64,000 nt of DNA from the NCBI RefSeq assembly GCF_014493765.1, contig NZ_JACTVJ010000025.1:109028-173027 (forward strand), in the 5' to 3' direction. Below, piece by piece: positions 62,432-64,000 of this stretch (position 1 is its first letter; each line of letters opens with the position of its first letter). This stretch comes from Streptomyces polyasparticus. Lineage in GTDB: Bacteria; Actinomycetota; Actinomycetes; Streptomycetales; Streptomycetaceae. The position numbers and the translations under genes are program-made. Under the pieces are notes generated by a model. The model had not been told where the DNA came from. It did no database searches and saw nothing but the letters and a program-made list of their open reading frames with translations.

Positions 62432-63082
62432 ATGTCCGAACTTGTCTTTTTCTCGGGCACGATGGATTCCGGCAAGTCGACTCTGGCGCTTCAGCTTGTT
62501 CATACGCGGACGACGCGAGGGCTGCAGGGGTTGATCTTCTCGCGCGGTGATCGTGCGGGGGAGGGCAAGCTCTCGTCGCGTCTGGGGTTGGTGACGGACG
62601 CGGTGGAGGCGAAGCCGGGCCTCGATCTGTATGGGTATGTGGTCGAGGAGTCGTCGCGTGGCGGCAAGGTCGACTACCTGATCGTGGACGAGGCGCAGTT
62701 CCTGGCGCCCGAGCAGGTCGACCAACTGGCGCGGATCGTGGATGACTTGGAGCTGAACGTTTTCGCGTTCGGGATCACTACGGACTTCCGCACGCGGCTG
62801 TTCCCTGGCTCGCAGCGCTTGATGGAGTTGGCTGACCGCCTGGAGACGCTGCAGGTCGAGGCCCTGTGCTGGTGCGGTGGCCGGGCTACGCACAATGCCC
62901 GGACGGTGGGCGGCGAGATGGTCGTCGAGGGCGAGCAGGTCGTGATCGGGGATGTGGACCAGCCCGCCGGTGAGGTCGGGTACGAGGTGCTGTGTCGACG
63001 GCATCATCGCCGTCGGATGTCGAGCGCGTCGGCACGGGCGGCAGTCCTGTCGCCGGATGTGTTGCCGGTGGCGTCAGGCTGA
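62432..63082 (+). CDS. tdk: Thymidine kinase (probably acquired)
   Basis: The 216-residue type II thymidine kinase phosphorylates thymidine with ATP for nucleotide salvage. P-loop GTMDSGKST (9-17), DYLIVDEAQFL (about 81-91), the lasso loop and zinc-binding cysteines (ALCWCGGRATHNAR, VLCRRHH) are all present, so it should be active. Third codon positions use T and G far more than neighbouring genes (for example CTT, GTT, CAT, GGT), as seen in phage or mobile-element genes. A stub of the GC-rich resident copy lies upstream, implying replacement by horizontal transfer. No strong ribosome-binding site precedes the ATG. Confidence 0.92.
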   Translation: MSELVFFSGTMDSGKSTLALQLVHTRTTRGLQGLIFSRGDRAGEGKLSSRLGLVTDAVEAKPGLDLYGYVVEESSRGGKVDYLIVDEAQFLAPEQVDQLARIVDDLELNVFAFGITTDFRTRLFPGSQRLMELADRLETLQVEALCWCGGRATHNARTVGGEMVVEGEQVVIGDVDQPAGEVGYEVLCRRHHRRRMSSASARAAVLSPDVLPVASG

Positions 63083-63501
63083 CGGTGCTCCCTGGACTTG
63101 TCGTTGGATGGCGCGTGCGTATCGGCTAGTTCGCCGGGAACTGTGGCTCGGCTTGGAAGCTCGTTCCTGACCTGACGTTCTCCGCGGCCGGCCTGTGCCG
63201 GTGCACACGCGTGCACATGCGTGGTGCCGGCGGGACAGGCAGTCTTGCCAACACCCGCACCGGATGGGCTGAACCCACCGGCCGCAGGTTCGAGCCCCGG
63301 GCAGGAGCCGCAAAACATGGGAAGCGGGATCTTTGCCAGGTGGGGCTGGGGCGTTGGTGGTGACCGCGACCGTTTTGGTTTGAACGCCGGGTCCCTTCTC
63401 AGGCGGGAGCGGTCAAGGGGTGTTGCACCGTTCGTCGGTGGCGGTCTGCTTCATCGTCAGCGCGGACTCCGTGAGGTTGGTTCCAGCATGCGGGGTTGCT
63501 C
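63083..63501. other. 419-bp stretch without a supported gene
   Basis: This part of the putative island has no convincing coding frame. GTGCAC-ACGC-GTGCAC at 63201-63216 is a small symmetrical motif. GGTTCGAGCCCC near 63287 resembles a tRNA T-arm but no cloverleaf can be drawn. Frames crossing the region are low complexity and lack ribosome-binding sites. Confidence 0.4.
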
Positions 63502-63931
63502 TCAGCGGGGCTGGTGCGTGTGTGCTGCTGGTGCGGTTTCCGGGAGGTTGCGCAGGATGGGCAGGGTGGCGAGGGCGACAGTGGCGACCAGGGCGCCGGG
63601 GATGAGGGCCCAGCCGGTGGTTGCGGTCAGGGCGTGGGGTGAGGCCGCCGAAGATCGCGGTGGCGGCGGTGGCGGCGGTGGCGCCGAGGGCGAGGCCGCT
63701 GAGGCGTTGCGCGACGGGGAACTGTTCGGCGATCGCGGAGGCGGCGACGGCGCTGATGCCGCCCGCTACGCAGGCGAGCGCGATCGCCCCGGTCAGCGCG
63801 GCGGCGAAGTGGCCTTGCGTCATCAGGCCGAACATGGCCATCGGCAGGAGCGCTGCGAGGGTGCCGAAGGCGAGGAGGGTGGGGCGTCGTCCGATGCGGT
63901 CGGAGAGGGCGCCGGCCAGGGGTCTGTAAAG
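63502..63931 (-). pseudogene. 3' remnant of an MFS transporter gene, frameshifted
   Basis: Reading on the minus strand from 63931, the sequence begins abruptly with LYRPLAGALSDRIGRRPT, an MFS loop motif, and continues through hydrophobic segments (LLAFGTLAALLPMAMFGLMT, ALTGAIALACVAGGISAVAA). Near 63640 a missing C in a C run shifts the frame; the next frame completes the last membrane segment (TGWALIPGALVATVALATLP) and stops at 63502-63504. The N-terminal half is absent: a TAG stop (63932-63934) and unrelated sequence precede the match. It is a decayed fragment of a proline/betaine- or drug-type permease. Confidence 0.7.
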
Positions 63932-63959
63932 CTAACGGTGGTTCTGGGGTTGTTGGGGT

Positions 63960-64000
63960 TCAGCGCCGGGCGGCGGAGAGCCGGCCGTCGAAGGTGATCT
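63960..64000 (-). CDS. Last codons of an unidentified gene at the window edge
   Basis: On the minus strand the frame from the window end reads ITFDGRLSAARR and stops with TGA at 63960-63962, 26 bp before the MFS remnant. Only 12 codons are visible; it may be the C-terminus of a real gene or part of the decayed region. Confidence 0.25.
   Translation of the reverse strand, partial: ITFDGRLSAARR

Noticed and set aside
63230-63312. tRNA-like T-arm sequence (GGTTCGAGCCCC) near the island edge, possible attachment site
   Set aside because: The T-stem has mismatches, and no D-arm, anticodon stem or matching acceptor strand can be drawn, so there is no tRNA gene here; a repeat of the sequence at the far end of the island would be needed to call it an attachment site.

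Overview
The window is high-GC actinobacterial chromosome, and gene content and order identify it as the conserved core of a Streptomyces genome: the sporulation regulator gene whiH directly precedes the principal sigma factor gene hrdB, followed by a trypsin-like protease, a zinc-ribbon DUF7455 protein, and the topoisomerase IV subunit genes parE (24.2-26.3 kb) and parC (49.2-51.7 kb). GTG/TTG starts, 4-bp start/stop overlaps, Tat and lipoprotein signals and a c-di-AMP riboswitch before an M23 cell-wall hydrolase all fit Streptomyces. No tRNA, rRNA, CRISPR array or intact insertion sequence was seen. || Layout. 0-5.6 kb: the end of an unrecognised gene, a PucR-type regulator beside a strong inverted repeat, an ArsB/NhaD-type ion transporter gene broken by two single-base frameshifts, a broken S41 peptidase lipoprotein gene, and a thioredoxin-like lipoprotein/CcdA pair. 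5.8-15.3 kb: TetR regulator, RNase HII, two orphan proteins, a RecQ helicase with a phosphoribosyltransferase-like tail, a DUF4192 protein and a glycogen-debranching-like protein. 15.3-16.1 kb is a non-coding tandem-repeat array. 16.1-22.4 kb: NrtR-type regulator, an ABC ATPase/permease fusion whose ATPase motifs are degenerate, whiH and hrdB. 22.5-31.6 kb: protease, parE, a NUDIX hydrolase, a DUF1453/NarL-type two-component operon and a DUF485/ActP-like symporter pair. 31.8-37.3 kb: a CitAB/DcuSR-type two-component system, a short-chain dehydrogenase, a sucrase/ferredoxin-like protein behind a probable iron box, and a LacI regulator. 37.4-43.7 kb: a six-gene operon on the minus strand (solute-binding lipoprotein, permease, ATPase, M20 peptidase, Tat-exported cyanophycinase-like peptidase, RpiR regulator) behind a 12-bp perfect inverted repeat. 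43.8-46.4 kb: two divergent citrate synthase-like genes, one with an N-terminal helix-turn-helix. 46.6-62.2 kb: DUF6082 pair, COG0523 GTPase, parC, two M16 peptidase-like proteins, riboswitch plus M23 peptidase, GntR regulator, HPr, a GNAT/acyl-CoA-synthetase-like lysine acetyltransferase, DUF5998 and a phosphodiesterase-like protein. || From about 62.3 kb the character changes. The first 17 codons of a GC-rich resident thymidine kinase gene are left as a stub, and a complete thymidine kinase with different codon choice follows 176 bp later, then remnants of an MFS transporter gene. This looks like the left edge of a horizontally acquired island. || The most interesting leads are the secreted-peptidase/uptake operon with its large operator, the helix-turn-helix citrate synthase with a palindrome in its divergent promoter, the pseudo-ATPase ABC fusion beside whiH, the leader with mutually exclusive hairpins and a 25-codon ORF before the ion transporter, and the tdk replacement junction. 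Several single-C deletions in short C runs may be assembly errors rather than biology.
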